A DNA stretch of 44,654 bases from Candidatus Tayloriibacteriota bacterium (GTDB taxonomy: Bacteria; Patescibacteriota; Minisyncoccia; Phycocordibacterales; SIBU01), in assembly GCA_009695005.1 (NCBI GenBank), contig SIBU01000007.1, forward strand, positions 1 through 44,654, given 5' to 3'. The notes beneath the pieces are model-generated. The model was not told where the DNA came from. It searched no databases and was given only the letters and a program-made list of their open reading frames with translations. Below are positions 6,722 through 14,684 of the stretch, one piece after another (within the stretch, counting starts at the first letter, position 1; each line of letters opens with the position of its first letter). The position numbers were made by a program, and so were the translations under genes.

Positions 6722-8500
6722 ATGAAAAATATCCTGAACAGTCCTGTAGTATATCTGTGGCGCAAAATGTATTTTTATGCTGAACATAGGCGTAAGAATA
6801 TAATAGGAGCAACTACTCTATTTATTTTCGCGAACATAGCTGATGCGGCTCAACCGCTTTTTTTTGGATATTTTTTAAATTACATTCAGGAAAATGGAAT
6901 AACAAAGGAAAATCTAACACACTTATTCTTGATACTATTGCTCTTTCTTGCATCGGAAGTTATTTTTTGGATATTTTGGGCACCGGCTAGAATTATTGAG
7001 CAAGAAACAGCTTTCGCAACAAAGAAAAATTACAAAGAGTACCTACTGCACGGAACGATGGCCTTGCCCCTTTCTTGGCATACTGATCATCATTCAGGAA
7101 ATACGATAGATAAAATCGAAAAAGGTACGAATGCTATATTTTCTTTCTCTGAGGAAACTTTTATGTTCATACAAGCATTTGTTCGGTTAGTTATTTCTCT
7201 TGGAGCATTAATATATTTGGACTTATACGCTTCCTTAATGGTAATAATAGTATCTGCCTTTATTTTTTACATAATGTTTATTTACGACAAACAATTAATA
7301 CCTGGATACAGTGTGGTTAATAGCATGGAAAATAAAATATCAGCAAAAGTTTATGACGTGATTAGCAACATTACGACGGTCATTATACTGCGCATAGAGC
7401 ATCTTGTTTTTAAAGCCATCAGCAAGTCTATTGATACACCATTTTCGCAGTTTAGAAAAAATATTATAAATAATGAAATGAAATGGGTTTGGGCAGCCAC
7501 CTTAGGACAGCTTTCGGTTATTTTAACAATAGGAATTTATCTTTTTACCAACGTAAGTAAAGGAAATGTCATTTTAATCGGTTCTATTTATATATTATAT
7601 AGCTATGCTTCGAAAGTCAGGGAAACATTTTTTAGCTTCGCTCAACTTTATAACAATGCTGTAAAATGGCGATCTAACATCTCAAACGCTGAAGAAATAT
7701 CAGCGGACTTTATGAATATAGCATTATTAGAAAATAGGTATTTGCCAAAAAATTGGTCTACAATTTCTATTAAAAATTTATCTTTTTCCTATCACAACGA
7801 AACCGATGCTGATCTGCATCTAGACAATGTAAATATTGATTTTAAAAAGGGCGATAAAATTGCGGTAATTGGTGAAAGTGGTGGTGGAAAAACTACCTTC
7901 TTAAAAATCTTTCGTGGGCTTTATCTTCCAAAAAGAATAATTCTTTGTGTTGACGATAAAGAATGTGGAAATGATTTAAATATAATAAGTGATTCTATTT
8001 CTTTGATACCACAAGATCCAGAAATTTTTTCTACAACAATTCGAGAGAATATTACGCTTGGTGTGGATTACGAAGATAGGGAGATAAAAAAATTCACTAA
8101 CATGGCTTCATTCACAGAAGTAGTTTCCCGGTTGCCTAAAGGTTTAGAATCCAACATCGTAGAAAAGGGAGTCAATTTAAGCGGAGGTGAGAAACAACGT
8201 CTAGCACTTACGCGTGGGCTTCTAGCTTCTAAAGACAAAGACATTATTCTTTTAGACGAACCAACAAGTAGTGTGGATTTTCATAACGAACTTAAAATAT
8301 ATGAAAATATATTTACAAGTCTGCCAGATAAGACTATTATTTCCTCTATTCACAGACTGCATTTACTTTCACTTTTCGATCATATTTTCTTTTTCAAAGA
8401 TGGCAAAATAGTCGCCAAAGGGAATCTTGATCAGCTAAAAGAAAAATCAAAAGATTTCAAAAAACTCTGGGCAAAATATATAAAAACTCAAAATCAATAA
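6722..8500 (+). CDS. ABC exporter, fused membrane and ATPase domains
   Basis: A 592-residue half-transporter. The first 330 or so residues form a type I exporter membrane domain with about six hydrophobic segments. The ATPase domain follows: Walker A GESGGGKTT near residue 384, signature LSGGEKQR near 485, Walker B IILLDEPTSS near 510, and an H-loop histidine in SSIHR near 543. Such proteins work as homo- or heterodimers that export lipids, peptides or drugs; no partner half-transporter is in the window. It has its own promoter and is separated from the upstream cassette by repeats. Export of the cassette product is possible but unproven. Confidence 0.92.
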   Translation: MKNILNSPVVYLWRKMYFYAEHRRKNIIGATTLFIFANIADAAQPLFFGYFLNYIQENGITKENLTHLFLILLLFLASEVIFWIFWAPARIIEQETAFATKKNYKEYLLHGTMALPLSWHTDHHSGNTIDKIEKGTNAIFSFSEETFMFIQAFVRLVISLGALIYLDLYASLMVIIVSAFIFYIMFIYDKQLIPGYSVVNSMENKISAKVYDVISNITTVIILRIEHLVFKAISKSIDTPFSQFRKNIINNEMKWVWAATLGQLSVILTIGIYLFTNVSKGNVILIGSIYILYSYASKVRETFFSFAQLYNNAVKWRSNISNAEEISADFMNIALLENRYLPKNWSTISIKNLSFSYHNETDADLHLDNVNIDFKKGDKIAVIGESGGGKTTFLKIFRGLYLPKRIILCVDDKECGNDLNIISDSISLIPQDPEIFSTTIRENITLGVDYEDREIKKFTNMASFTEVVSRLPKGLESNIVEKGVNLSGGEKQRLALTRGLLASKDKDIILLDEPTSSVDFHNELKIYENIFTSLPDKTIISSIHRLHLLSLFDHIFFFKDGKIVAKGNLDQLKEKSKDFKKLWAKYIKTQNQ

Positions 8501-8794
8501 ACGGCATAATTTAACCTCGAGGGTCTCACACCAGCCGAAAAAAGCGTACTGAAACAAAAATATCCTAAGTTTTTAATTGAGTAAACTTAGAATGAAAAAA
8601 TTTACATTATTATTCCACCCACCCAGAACCAAACCTTCCCTATCCCCCTTTCAATAACAAACCACTCTAGAGTTCTGAACTCGCTCAACAGAAATGCGAA
8701 AGCTGTAACTCCTGAATTTGATCTATTCGACCAAAATATAGTTCAGTTTATCTAAGGAAACAAGGTGGTCATCCTTCTATAGGATGAACTGTAA
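8501..8794. other. Gene-free interval with a short coding relic
   Basis: Nothing complete is seen here. On the plus strand, 8513-8584 reads NLEGLTPAEKSVLKQKYPKF followed by a few codons and TAA, which looks like the C-terminal stub of a lost gene. A small hairpin (TCATCC/GGATGA, about 8769-8787) follows. Confidence 0.4.
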
Positions 8795-8829
8795 ACAAAA
8801 CCGCGCAGCCAGCCGAAGCTAACTGCGCG
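8795..8829 (-). terminator. Rho-independent terminator of the receiver-domain gene
   Basis: On the minus strand, CGCGCAG and CTGCGCG (8823-8829 with 8802-8808) pair around an inner AGC-TTCG-GCT hairpin, followed by GGTTTTGTTT. It sits 9 nt beyond the stop codon of the gene at 8838-9656. Confidence 0.8.
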
Positions 8830-8837
8830 TAGTGATC

Positions 8838-9656
8838 TCAAGATGGCAAGGGCTCTTCCTCCATCAGGCATTTGAGCGCCTTGTCCCACCGCTTGCCGAT
8901 GTTGTTGAAGAACAGAACCTTCTTCCCATTCACGATAGTGCCTTTGATACGATCGAACATCGCCGATACCCAGCCCTCGTGGTGATTACCGTCGGTCACG
9001 ACCGCCACAGGCATTCCCCGTCTGGTCATTTCCAGAACGACTGCGAAGCCGTACTGGATCTTCTCATCAACCGCATAGTGATCGAGGTTGAGTGATGAGT
9101 AATACTTGTCCGGAGGCATATCCATGTCGGTGAGGACTGCGTCGAAATAATTTTCACCAAGTTTGAGCATGGCATCTTGGAATGATCTGGCAACCACCAC
9201 AGAATGTTTCCCAAGGACAGCCTCGGCGATACGAAGATTCTGTTCCTGGTCATCAATGACCAGAACCAAGTAGCTTTTATCGAAGGTGGGAACGTCCGAG
9301 AACTTCGGAAGTTCCACATTGGAAGCAACGCTTTCGGTCTTGGTTGCCTTGAGCTTGTCGATCTGCGCAAGAAGAAGCTGGATGCCCTTATCACCATCGA
9401 AGAGCATCCGGGTATCGATCAGGCAAACATTCTCCGGTTGATTCGTAGCAACGCGCTGTCCGGAAGTCTGGAGAACGCAGAATATCTGTTCCTTGTTGTA
9501 CAAAGCACGGAGATCATCCGTTCCCGTGAGAAGGACCATGTCAGCACACGTTTGATCGGTGACTTCGACCAGTTTGGCGTCGGTCAGACCAACAACTTTC
9601 AGGAAGGCCTTGCTCAATGGCCCCGATTTGTGAGCGTAGATGTTGATATTGTTCAT
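8838..9656 (-). CDS. Response-regulator receiver-like protein
   Basis: A 272-residue protein. Residues 130-225 resemble a CheY receiver: the acidic pair D135-D136 (VLVIDDQEQN), the phospho-acceptor strand VLTDMDMP with D177, and T221 in VAVVTDG. The region after LTDMDMP is longer than in CheY and contains an inserted loop rich in Tyr and Asp. Residues 1-110 also look like an alpha/beta fold without an obvious motif. There is no DNA-binding or enzymatic output domain and no histidine kinase nearby. Its base composition looks clearly more GC-rich than its neighbours, suggesting recent transfer. A strong-looking promoter and a terminator make it a single-gene unit. Confidence 0.7.
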   Translation of the reverse strand: MNNINIYAHKSGPLSKAFLKVVGLTDAKLVEVTDQTCADMVLLTGTDDLRALYNKEQIFCVLQTSGQRVATNQPENVCLIDTRMLFDGDKGIQLLLAQIDKLKATKTESVASNVELPKFSDVPTFDKSYLVLVIDDQEQNLRIAEAVLGKHSVVVARSFQDAMLKLGENYFDAVLTDMDMPPDKYYSSLNLDHYAVDEKIQYGFAVVLEMTRRGMPVAVVTDGNHHEGWVSAMFDRIKGTIVNGKKVLFFNNIGKRWDKALKCLMEEEPLPS

Positions 9657-9682
9657 ATTTATATTTAAAGGAGTCTGCCACT

Positions 9683-9710
9683 ATTTTACACTTTTCTAGC
9701 TGATTGTCAA
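9683..9710 (-). promoter_or_regulatory. Promoter of the receiver-like gene
   Basis: On the minus strand, TTGACA (9705-9710), a 16-bp spacer and TAAAAT (9683-9688) lie 27 nt upstream of the ATG at 9656. The -35 box is a perfect consensus match. Confidence 0.65.
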
Positions 9711-9900
9711 GTTTCTATTGCAAGTCCTCAAGCATAATGAACAGAATCTTTTTAAAGAATGATTTCACTAACAAGAGTAACCTTATGGGATATAATTGGA
9801 CCACGTGAAAAAATAAACAATTGTTATAGCTGTGCTGCAGCAAACAAACAAGATTTTCCAATTTGGAACCAAATAGTAGACAAAAGTTCAGTTGAAGAAT

Positions 9901-9952
9901 GCTAGAATCGGGGTCAGCACCGCACAATTAAGGAAACCTTGACTAGACCCCG
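9901..9952 (+). other. Extended -10 box and stem-loop of unknown role
   Basis: TGCTAGAAT (9900-9908) resembles an extended -10 box. It is followed by CGGGGTC (9909-9915), which can pair with GACCCCG (9946-9952). It could be a short leader for the interrupted frame at 9986. The rest of 9711-9985 shows nothing I recognise. Confidence 0.3.
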
Positions 9953-9985
9953 TACAAAGGAGTAAATATATTGCATAATTGCTAA

Positions 9986-10219
9986 ATGTTTCTAAACCAC
10001 CAAAGTGACGCTGTTACCGCCACACCCAAAGTTCACAAAGCGATTTTTGAGAGTAAAAAATCGAGTCTTGGACTTAGTTGTACCGAAAGGCAACAAAAGT
10101 AGCTCGCATTAGCAACAAAAAATATGGGCCACGTTTTGAATTCAGGAAATCTCCGCTTCACCTTGCCAGACGGCACGGTAAAAGATATTGGGCGCCTTTT
10201 AGTCGTAATACCCACGACT
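9986..10219 (+). pseudogene. Interrupted unknown open frame (in-frame TAG)
   Basis: The frame from the ATG at 9986 encodes MFLNHQSDAVTATPKVHKAI and so on for 38 codons, meets a TAG, and continues in the same frame as NMGHVLNSGNLRFTLPDG to a TAA at 10217-10219. The second half has protein-like composition, so this looks like one gene of about 77 codons broken by a nonsense change. I do not recognise the family. Confidence 0.35.
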
Positions 10220-10255
10220 TAGCATAGAGTTTCGAAAGAAGTCGTGGAAATGAGA

Positions 10256-10261
10256 TATAAT
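10256..10261 (+). promoter_or_regulatory. -10 box of the histidine phosphatase gene
   Basis: A perfect TATAAT lies 6 nt before the ATG at 10268, which would make the message leaderless and decides the start. In-frame start codons upstream (10244, 10250) lie before or within the promoter. Confidence 0.65.
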
Positions 10262-10267
10262 GCTTTT

Positions 10268-10903
10268 ATGAAAAAAATATATTTTGTTCGCCACGGCATA
10301 ACAGGTGGAAATGAAATTAATGCCTATCAAAAGATGGACACCCCCCTTTCAGAAAAAGGGCGTTCTCAAGCAAAGTTTTTGGCAGAGAGATTTTCAAAAA
10401 TAACTTTTGATGTGCTTATCGCAAGCACCATGGAGCGTACCCAAGAAACAGCTCGTATTATTGCTCAAAAAACAGGTCATGATGTTATAGCCGAAGCATT
10501 GTTCCACGAGATACTAAGACCTAGTAACGTACGCGGTAAAGTTTGCACTGATCCAGAAGTAATTGAAACAATGAAAATTACTAAGTCCTATTGGAGAGAT
10601 GAAGAAAAAAGACACTCTGATGAAGAAAATTTTTACGATCTCAAAAACCGAGCCATCAAAGCACTCGACTATCTTATTTCCCGTGATGAGGAAACGGTAG
10701 TTGTAGTAACACACGGCACCATTCTTAAAATGATGGTTGCGGTAATGATGCGGGGTAAAAATCTACAGCCTGATTTTTGGGATGAAATTGATGAATTTTT
10801 CTTTCCTGAAAATACTGGAATTACTTGGGTTGAGTACGATAATAAATACCACCCGAAGCATTGGCAACTCATTAGCTGGAATGACCATGCTCATTTAGGA
10901 TAG
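10268..10903 (+). CDS. Histidine phosphatase family protein (phosphoglycerate mutase-like)
   Basis: A 211-residue member of the histidine phosphatase superfamily. The catalytic motif FVRHGITGGN is at residues 5-14. A second conserved arginine lies in ASTMERTQETA, and the second catalytic histidine in VVVVTHGTILKM. The fold suits dephosphorylation of small phosphometabolites; a cofactor-dependent mutase role is less likely given the divergent insert in the middle. It is a single-gene unit preceded by a relic frame and followed by an XRE relic. The substrate cannot be inferred. Confidence 0.88.
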   Translation: MKKIYFVRHGITGGNEINAYQKMDTPLSEKGRSQAKFLAERFSKITFDVLIASTMERTQETARIIAQKTGHDVIAEALFHEILRPSNVRGKVCTDPEVIETMKITKSYWRDEEKRHSDEENFYDLKNRAIKALDYLISRDEETVVVVTHGTILKMMVAVMMRGKNLQPDFWDEIDEFFFPENTGITWVEYDNKYHPKHWQLISWNDHAHLG

Positions 10904-10941
10904 AACGTACTTTTAACTTTCTACTGCCAAAATACGTTTAC

Positions 10942-11073
10942 CACATCTTAAAAATAGGGACGATTAATAAAATATTGCAAGGTGAAATTTGCCAAGCATT
11001 TGATATGGACAGAGCATACATGACCGCGATAAATATAAATACTGTGAGAAAAATTTACGCAATTTTTAAATAA
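10942..11073 (+). pseudogene. XRE helix-turn-helix relic
   Basis: The frame ending at a TAA 2 nt before the next ATG reads ILQGEICQAFDMDRAYMTAI, then NTVRKIYAIFK. This parallels the functional XRE protein at 323-526 (SQGDLATALNVDRAYISNIE and so on) but lacks the GRMNPT turn and any start codon. It appears to be a decayed regulator that once headed the HAD gene. Confidence 0.5.
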
Positions 11074-11075
11074 AA

Positions 11076-11606
11076 ATGAAAAATATAATTTTTGATTGGT
11101 CAGGAGTAGTGAAAGACGCAGTTACTACTCAGTGTTGGATAATTAATAAAATATTTAATAGACACGGACTTCAAACACTCTCTGTAGAGGAATTTAAGAA
11201 TAACTGGGAACAACCTTACTGGCTTTTTTATAATAAATACTTACCAAATATTTCTCTTGAAAAAGAGAACCGAGATTATATGGAAGCCATACTTAGCGTG
11301 GATTGCCCTAAATCGCAATCTTGCCCTGGTGTAGTAGAGTTAATTAAAAGCCTAAAAAATAAAGGGGTCTTTCTTGCTGTAGTAAGTTCAGATCATCCAG
11401 AAACAATCTTAGATGAAATAAAAGAATACGGCTTGGAAAATGTTTTCGCTGAAGTAATTACGAAAGTGCATGACAAGTTTGACTCAGTGAACGACTTAGT
11501 GAAAAAGTACAATTTGCCCTTAATTGAAACATACTTCGTTGGCGATAGTAATCATGAAATTGATGTGGCTAAACGGATCGGCATAAAAAGTGTTGCCGTC
11601 ACGTAG
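11076..11606 (+). CDS. HAD-superfamily hydrolase with premature TAG
   Basis: A 176-residue HAD-like phosphatase. Motif I is FDWSGVVKD (the second Asp of the usual DxD is Ser), motif II is AVVSSD, and motif IV is FVGDSNHEIDVA. The frame stops at TAG (11604-11606), but translation in the same frame continues as GLCSEQRLKSLNPDFLVKDV and on to a TAA at 11691-11693. Related HADs usually have the residues VTWG here, so the TAG probably arose from a TGG tryptophan codon. The product loses about 29 C-terminal residues. Loss of the second motif I aspartate and of the tail suggests reduced or absent phosphatase activity, or a sequencing error at one base. Confidence 0.7.
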   Translation: MKNIIFDWSGVVKDAVTTQCWIINKIFNRHGLQTLSVEEFKNNWEQPYWLFYNKYLPNISLEKENRDYMEAILSVDCPKSQSCPGVVELIKSLKNKGVFLAVVSSDHPETILDEIKEYGLENVFAEVITKVHDKFDSVNDLVKKYNLPLIETYFVGDSNHEIDVAKRIGIKSVAVT

Positions 11607-11832
11607 GGGCTTTGCAGCGAACAAAGATTAAAATCTCTCAATCCCGATTTTTTGGTTAAAGATGTGAAAGACTTAGAAAAAGTCCTACTATAAAACGAAT
11701 GCAAAACACAAGGAACAGTTAAATATTATGATTGATATAATTACAACACGAAATGTTCTATAATAACGACGTACCTTGTTAGTTCCCATTAATTTGTTTT
11801 AGAAGAGTCAAAACAATCATATATAGCGTTTT

Positions 11833-12126
11833 ATGAAACTCAAAAATGATAGATACAAAAAGACCCGCGGAGGTCGTTCTCGCCTTCTGCAAATAAGTTG
11901 CCAGAAATGTACCTCCCCGCTTTGCTTGTATCAAAAAGATGGACCAGGAAACCTTCGTCGAATGTATATGGACAGAATAATTGAACCTAATGTATCTCTT
12001 GCCAGAAAAGATTTTACCTGTGAAAACGGCCACCTAGTTGGAGTAAAAATAATTTATGAAAAAGAGAGGAGACCCGCTTTTAGATTATTTGTTGATTCTG
12101 TAATTAAGAAAATAATTAAAGCTTAA
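11833..12126 (+). CDS. Small zinc-ribbon protein, conserved in CPR genomes
   Basis: A 97-residue basic protein. A likely zinc site is formed by ISCQKCTSPLC near residue 25 together with FTCENGHLVG near residue 62. The middle (KDGPGNLRRMYMDRIIEP) resembles a small uncharacterised family I associate with Parcubacteria. A TATATA-like -10 lies about 8 nt upstream of the ATG. The function is unknown; nucleic-acid binding is a guess from its charge and ribbon. The gap 11694-11832 holds only a stub, MIDIITTRNVL. Confidence 0.6.
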   Translation: MKLKNDRYKKTRGGRSRLLQISCQKCTSPLCLYQKDGPGNLRRMYMDRIIEPNVSLARKDFTCENGHLVGVKIIYEKERRPAFRLFVDSVIKKIIKA

Positions 12127-12141
12127 TATATAATTCAAATA

Positions 12142-12150
12142 TGTTATCAT
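12142..12150 (+). promoter_or_regulatory. Extended -10 promoter of the GNAT gene
   Basis: TGTTATCAT (TGn plus TATCAT) ends 6 nt before the ATG at 12157, so the message is probably leaderless. Confidence 0.55.
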
Positions 12151-12156
12151 ATTTTT

Positions 12157-12633
12157 ATGGAAACCCCGGTAACAAAAGAAAATATTCCGATAGAAATAGT
12201 AGAGGCCTCCGAAGCCGACATACCAACACTTCTTGATCTTGAAAATTCTGTTGCAAATACAAAAACTTATTCTGCTATGCTAGAGGAAAATGAGTGGAAA
12301 GAAGAACTAAAAAAAGGCAAAGTTTTTATAATTAGAAAAAACAATGAAGTAGTTGGAAATTTTTCATACGAAAGAGAGGGAGATGACCGAGTTTACATTA
12401 GCGGACTTGTAATAAATCCTGCTTTCCAAGGACAAGGAATCGGTCGTGAGGTTTTAACAAAATTTCTAAAAGAATTTGAAGGCGTAAAAAGAGTGGACCT
12501 TGTCACTCACCCTGACAACAAGAGTGCTCTTAAATTATATGAGTCACTAGGTTTCGTTGTTGAATCCAGAAGGGAGAATTACTATGAAGGTGAAAATGAA
12601 CCAAGGTTAATACTAGTACGAAAAAATACTTAG
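12157..12633 (+). CDS. GNAT-family N-acetyltransferase
   Basis: A 158-residue GCN5-related acetyltransferase. The acetyl-CoA pyrophosphate-binding motif is VINPAFQGQGIGREVL (about residues 88-103), with the R/Q-x-x-G-x-G signature as QGQGIG. The C-terminal motif B is ALKLYESLGFVVESRRENYY, as in RimI-like enzymes. It could acetylate a protein N-terminus or a small amine. The next gene starts with GTG 1 nt after its TAG, so the two are probably co-transcribed. Confidence 0.9.
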   Translation: METPVTKENIPIEIVEASEADIPTLLDLENSVANTKTYSAMLEENEWKEELKKGKVFIIRKNNEVVGNFSYEREGDDRVYISGLVINPAFQGQGIGREVLTKFLKEFEGVKRVDLVTHPDNKSALKLYESLGFVVESRRENYYEGENEPRLILVRKNT

Positions 12634-12634
12634 A

Positions 12635-13510
12635 GTGAAAATCGAATTCAACAAAGAAACTTGGCGCTCAAAATTACTTGCCCTAATTATATTTCTGGCT
12701 CTGCCATTTTGGGGGTTATATTTATTTACAAAATATATCGAAGCCAAAATTGAAATATTACAAGCCAATTTTTTGGTAACAAAAAATCAGACGACCGAAC
12801 TCTATCAAAGTCCTACTTTAGACTCTACAAATAAACTAAATGAAATCGTAAAAATCGGAGACAAACTTGGAAAAATGACCGTATTTGACGTAAAACCTTA
12901 TAACCCCGAAGCCGGCGAAATCTCAATTGAAAATATCAAAGTTTTACTTTACGGACCAATTACCGTTACGGGAAAGTACAAACACGAGAGTTCTGCTATC
13001 GGTTTTGACGGATACTGCATGTCAAATTTTGACAAAGCGTCCCTCAAAATTTTACCCTCCTTGCCCGGAGAGAAAACACCTCTCTCTTATTGGTTCTGTT
13101 TTCGTAACTACGAAATAGCGAAAAAATTGCTTGGCGAAACTGAGAGAATTGTCAGCGTAACCATAAACAATTATGAACTAAATTCATACCCATCTGAGGT
13201 TGTCGATTGGGCCGATATTACTTATAGCAAAGCTGATACTCAAGATTTAACTTCTTTTTCAACAGCAGAAAAAGACCGGATGTTTGAATCCGCTAGAAAA
13301 TTTGTGACTGAAAACAGTGTACCCGAAATAAAATTTGATCTTATTTTCGACTGGAAAAAAGGTAACTGGGTTCATTTTTCGGTTGTTCCAAAAAATGTTG
13401 AAACTGACAATGCACAACTTTTCATGGAAAAAGTAAATGGTGAATGGCAACTTCAAGGTTTTGGTACAGCTTTTCCAGATTTATACGAGCAACATCCAGA
13501 ATTGTTCTAA
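12635..13510 (+). CDS. Membrane-anchored protein of unknown function
   Basis: A 291-residue protein starting with GTG directly after the GNAT stop codon. One hydrophobic segment (LLALIIFLALPFWGLYLFT, residues 14-32) is followed by a short coiled segment and a mostly beta extracytoplasmic domain with two cysteines in the central part (DGYCMSNFD and SYWFCFRNY). It heads a plus-strand run of exported proteins up to 19159. I recognise no family. Confidence 0.7.
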   Translation: MKIEFNKETWRSKLLALIIFLALPFWGLYLFTKYIEAKIEILQANFLVTKNQTTELYQSPTLDSTNKLNEIVKIGDKLGKMTVFDVKPYNPEAGEISIENIKVLLYGPITVTGKYKHESSAIGFDGYCMSNFDKASLKILPSLPGEKTPLSYWFCFRNYEIAKKLLGETERIVSVTINNYELNSYPSEVVDWADITYSKADTQDLTSFSTAEKDRMFESARKFVTENSVPEIKFDLIFDWKKGNWVHFSVVPKNVETDNAQLFMEKVNGEWQLQGFGTAFPDLYEQHPELF

Positions 13511-13570
13511 ACACCACTCTCCCCATCTATTTCACTGACACTTGGCATGTTACACTTATGTGGAATATAA

Positions 13571-14662
13571 ATGCCAAAAACTTCGCATCACAAACACAAA
13601 AGTTACTTTGCGGTTGGAAAACTGTTTTTTTATATTACAGGAGCATCATTCCTGCTTTTATTAATCTCCTATACGATAAGTTGCAATGACTTATTTTCAA
13701 TTAAGTATGACTCGTCCAAAATTGTAATCAAGACCGCTCCCCCAAAGCCAAAACTCAACAAAATTCTTTACGATAGAAAATTATATGAAATGGCCAATAC
13801 AGGACTACCTATGGCCACAGCCAGTGCCTCAACGACTCCTGAGCTTTGGCCAGTAAAGACCGCTTACCCAAAGGCTGGAGCTATTCTCCCATTCAAACGT
13901 ATCATTGCCTTTTATGGTAATTTTCTTTCAACGGGCATGGGAGTCTTAGGGCAGTATCCAAAAGAAGTTGTGCTGGAAAAATTAAGAGAAGAAATGTCAA
14001 AGTGGCAAAAAGTATCCTCGACTACTCCGGTTGTACCCGCCATTGATTACATCGCAATCACCGCACAAGAAAGTTCTGGTATTGATGGAAAATACAGATT
14101 GCGTATGTCAGATTCGGAAATTCAGAAAGCACTATCAATGGCAAAGGAGATAGATGGAATTGTTTTTCTAGATATTCAAATAGGATTGAGCACACTTCAA
14201 ATCGAATTGCCTCTCCTTGAAAAATATTTAAAATTACCACAAGTTCATTTGGCCATAGATCCAGAATTTTCCATGAAAACGGGCGCACGCCCCGGTACAG
14301 TCATCGGCTCTTTTGATGCAAGTGATATCAATTACACCACAGAATATCTCGCAAAACTTGTGCGTAACAACAACCTTCCTCCAAAACTTCTTGTCATTCA
14401 CCGTTTTACCAAACCAATGGTGACAAACTACAAAAATATTCAACCTCTTCCTGAAGTGCAAATAATAATGGACATGGACGGCTGGGGCACACCTGGGAAA
14501 AAATTCGGAACTTACAACGCAGTGATTTATCCCGAGCCGGTGCAGTTTACAGGCTTTAAGTTATTTTACAAAAATGACCTTCTACCTCCGAGTACTCACA
14601 TACTAACCCCAGAAGAGCTTTTGAAATTAAAACCTCAGCCGATGTACATTCAGTACCAATAG
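13571..14662 (+). CDS. Membrane-anchored protein of unknown function, possibly a TIM barrel
   Basis: A 363-residue protein with an N-terminal membrane segment (FFYITGASFLLLLISYTIS, about residues 20-38) and a proline-rich linker. The globular domain contains regularly spaced strands such as RIIAFYGNFLST, PAIDYIAITA, GIVFLDIQIG, VHLAIDPEFSM, KLLVIHRFT and VQIIMDMDGWG. This spacing resembles an alpha/beta barrel, perhaps a glycosidase-like fold (inference from pattern only). It is 60 nt after the preceding gene and 22 nt before the MEMO-CapA gene. Confidence 0.65.
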   Translation: MPKTSHHKHKSYFAVGKLFFYITGASFLLLLISYTISCNDLFSIKYDSSKIVIKTAPPKPKLNKILYDRKLYEMANTGLPMATASASTTPELWPVKTAYPKAGAILPFKRIIAFYGNFLSTGMGVLGQYPKEVVLEKLREEMSKWQKVSSTTPVVPAIDYIAITAQESSGIDGKYRLRMSDSEIQKALSMAKEIDGIVFLDIQIGLSTLQIELPLLEKYLKLPQVHLAIDPEFSMKTGARPGTVIGSFDASDINYTTEYLAKLVRNNNLPPKLLVIHRFTKPMVTNYKNIQPLPEVQIIMDMDGWGTPGKKFGTYNAVIYPEPVQFTGFKLFYKNDLLPPSTHILTPEELLKLKPQPMYIQYQ

Positions 14663-14684
14663 TGCTGTAATTACAGTATTAAAA

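Noticed and set aside
8832-9668. Plus-strand frames opposite the receiver-like gene
   Set aside because: They are antisense shadows of the minus-strand gene, which has a recognisable domain, promoter and terminator.
9986-11693. Genome-wide reassignment of TAG
   Set aside because: Many intact genes end at TAG directly before the next start codon (for example at 3523-3525, 12631-12633 and 16506-16508), so TAG works as a stop.
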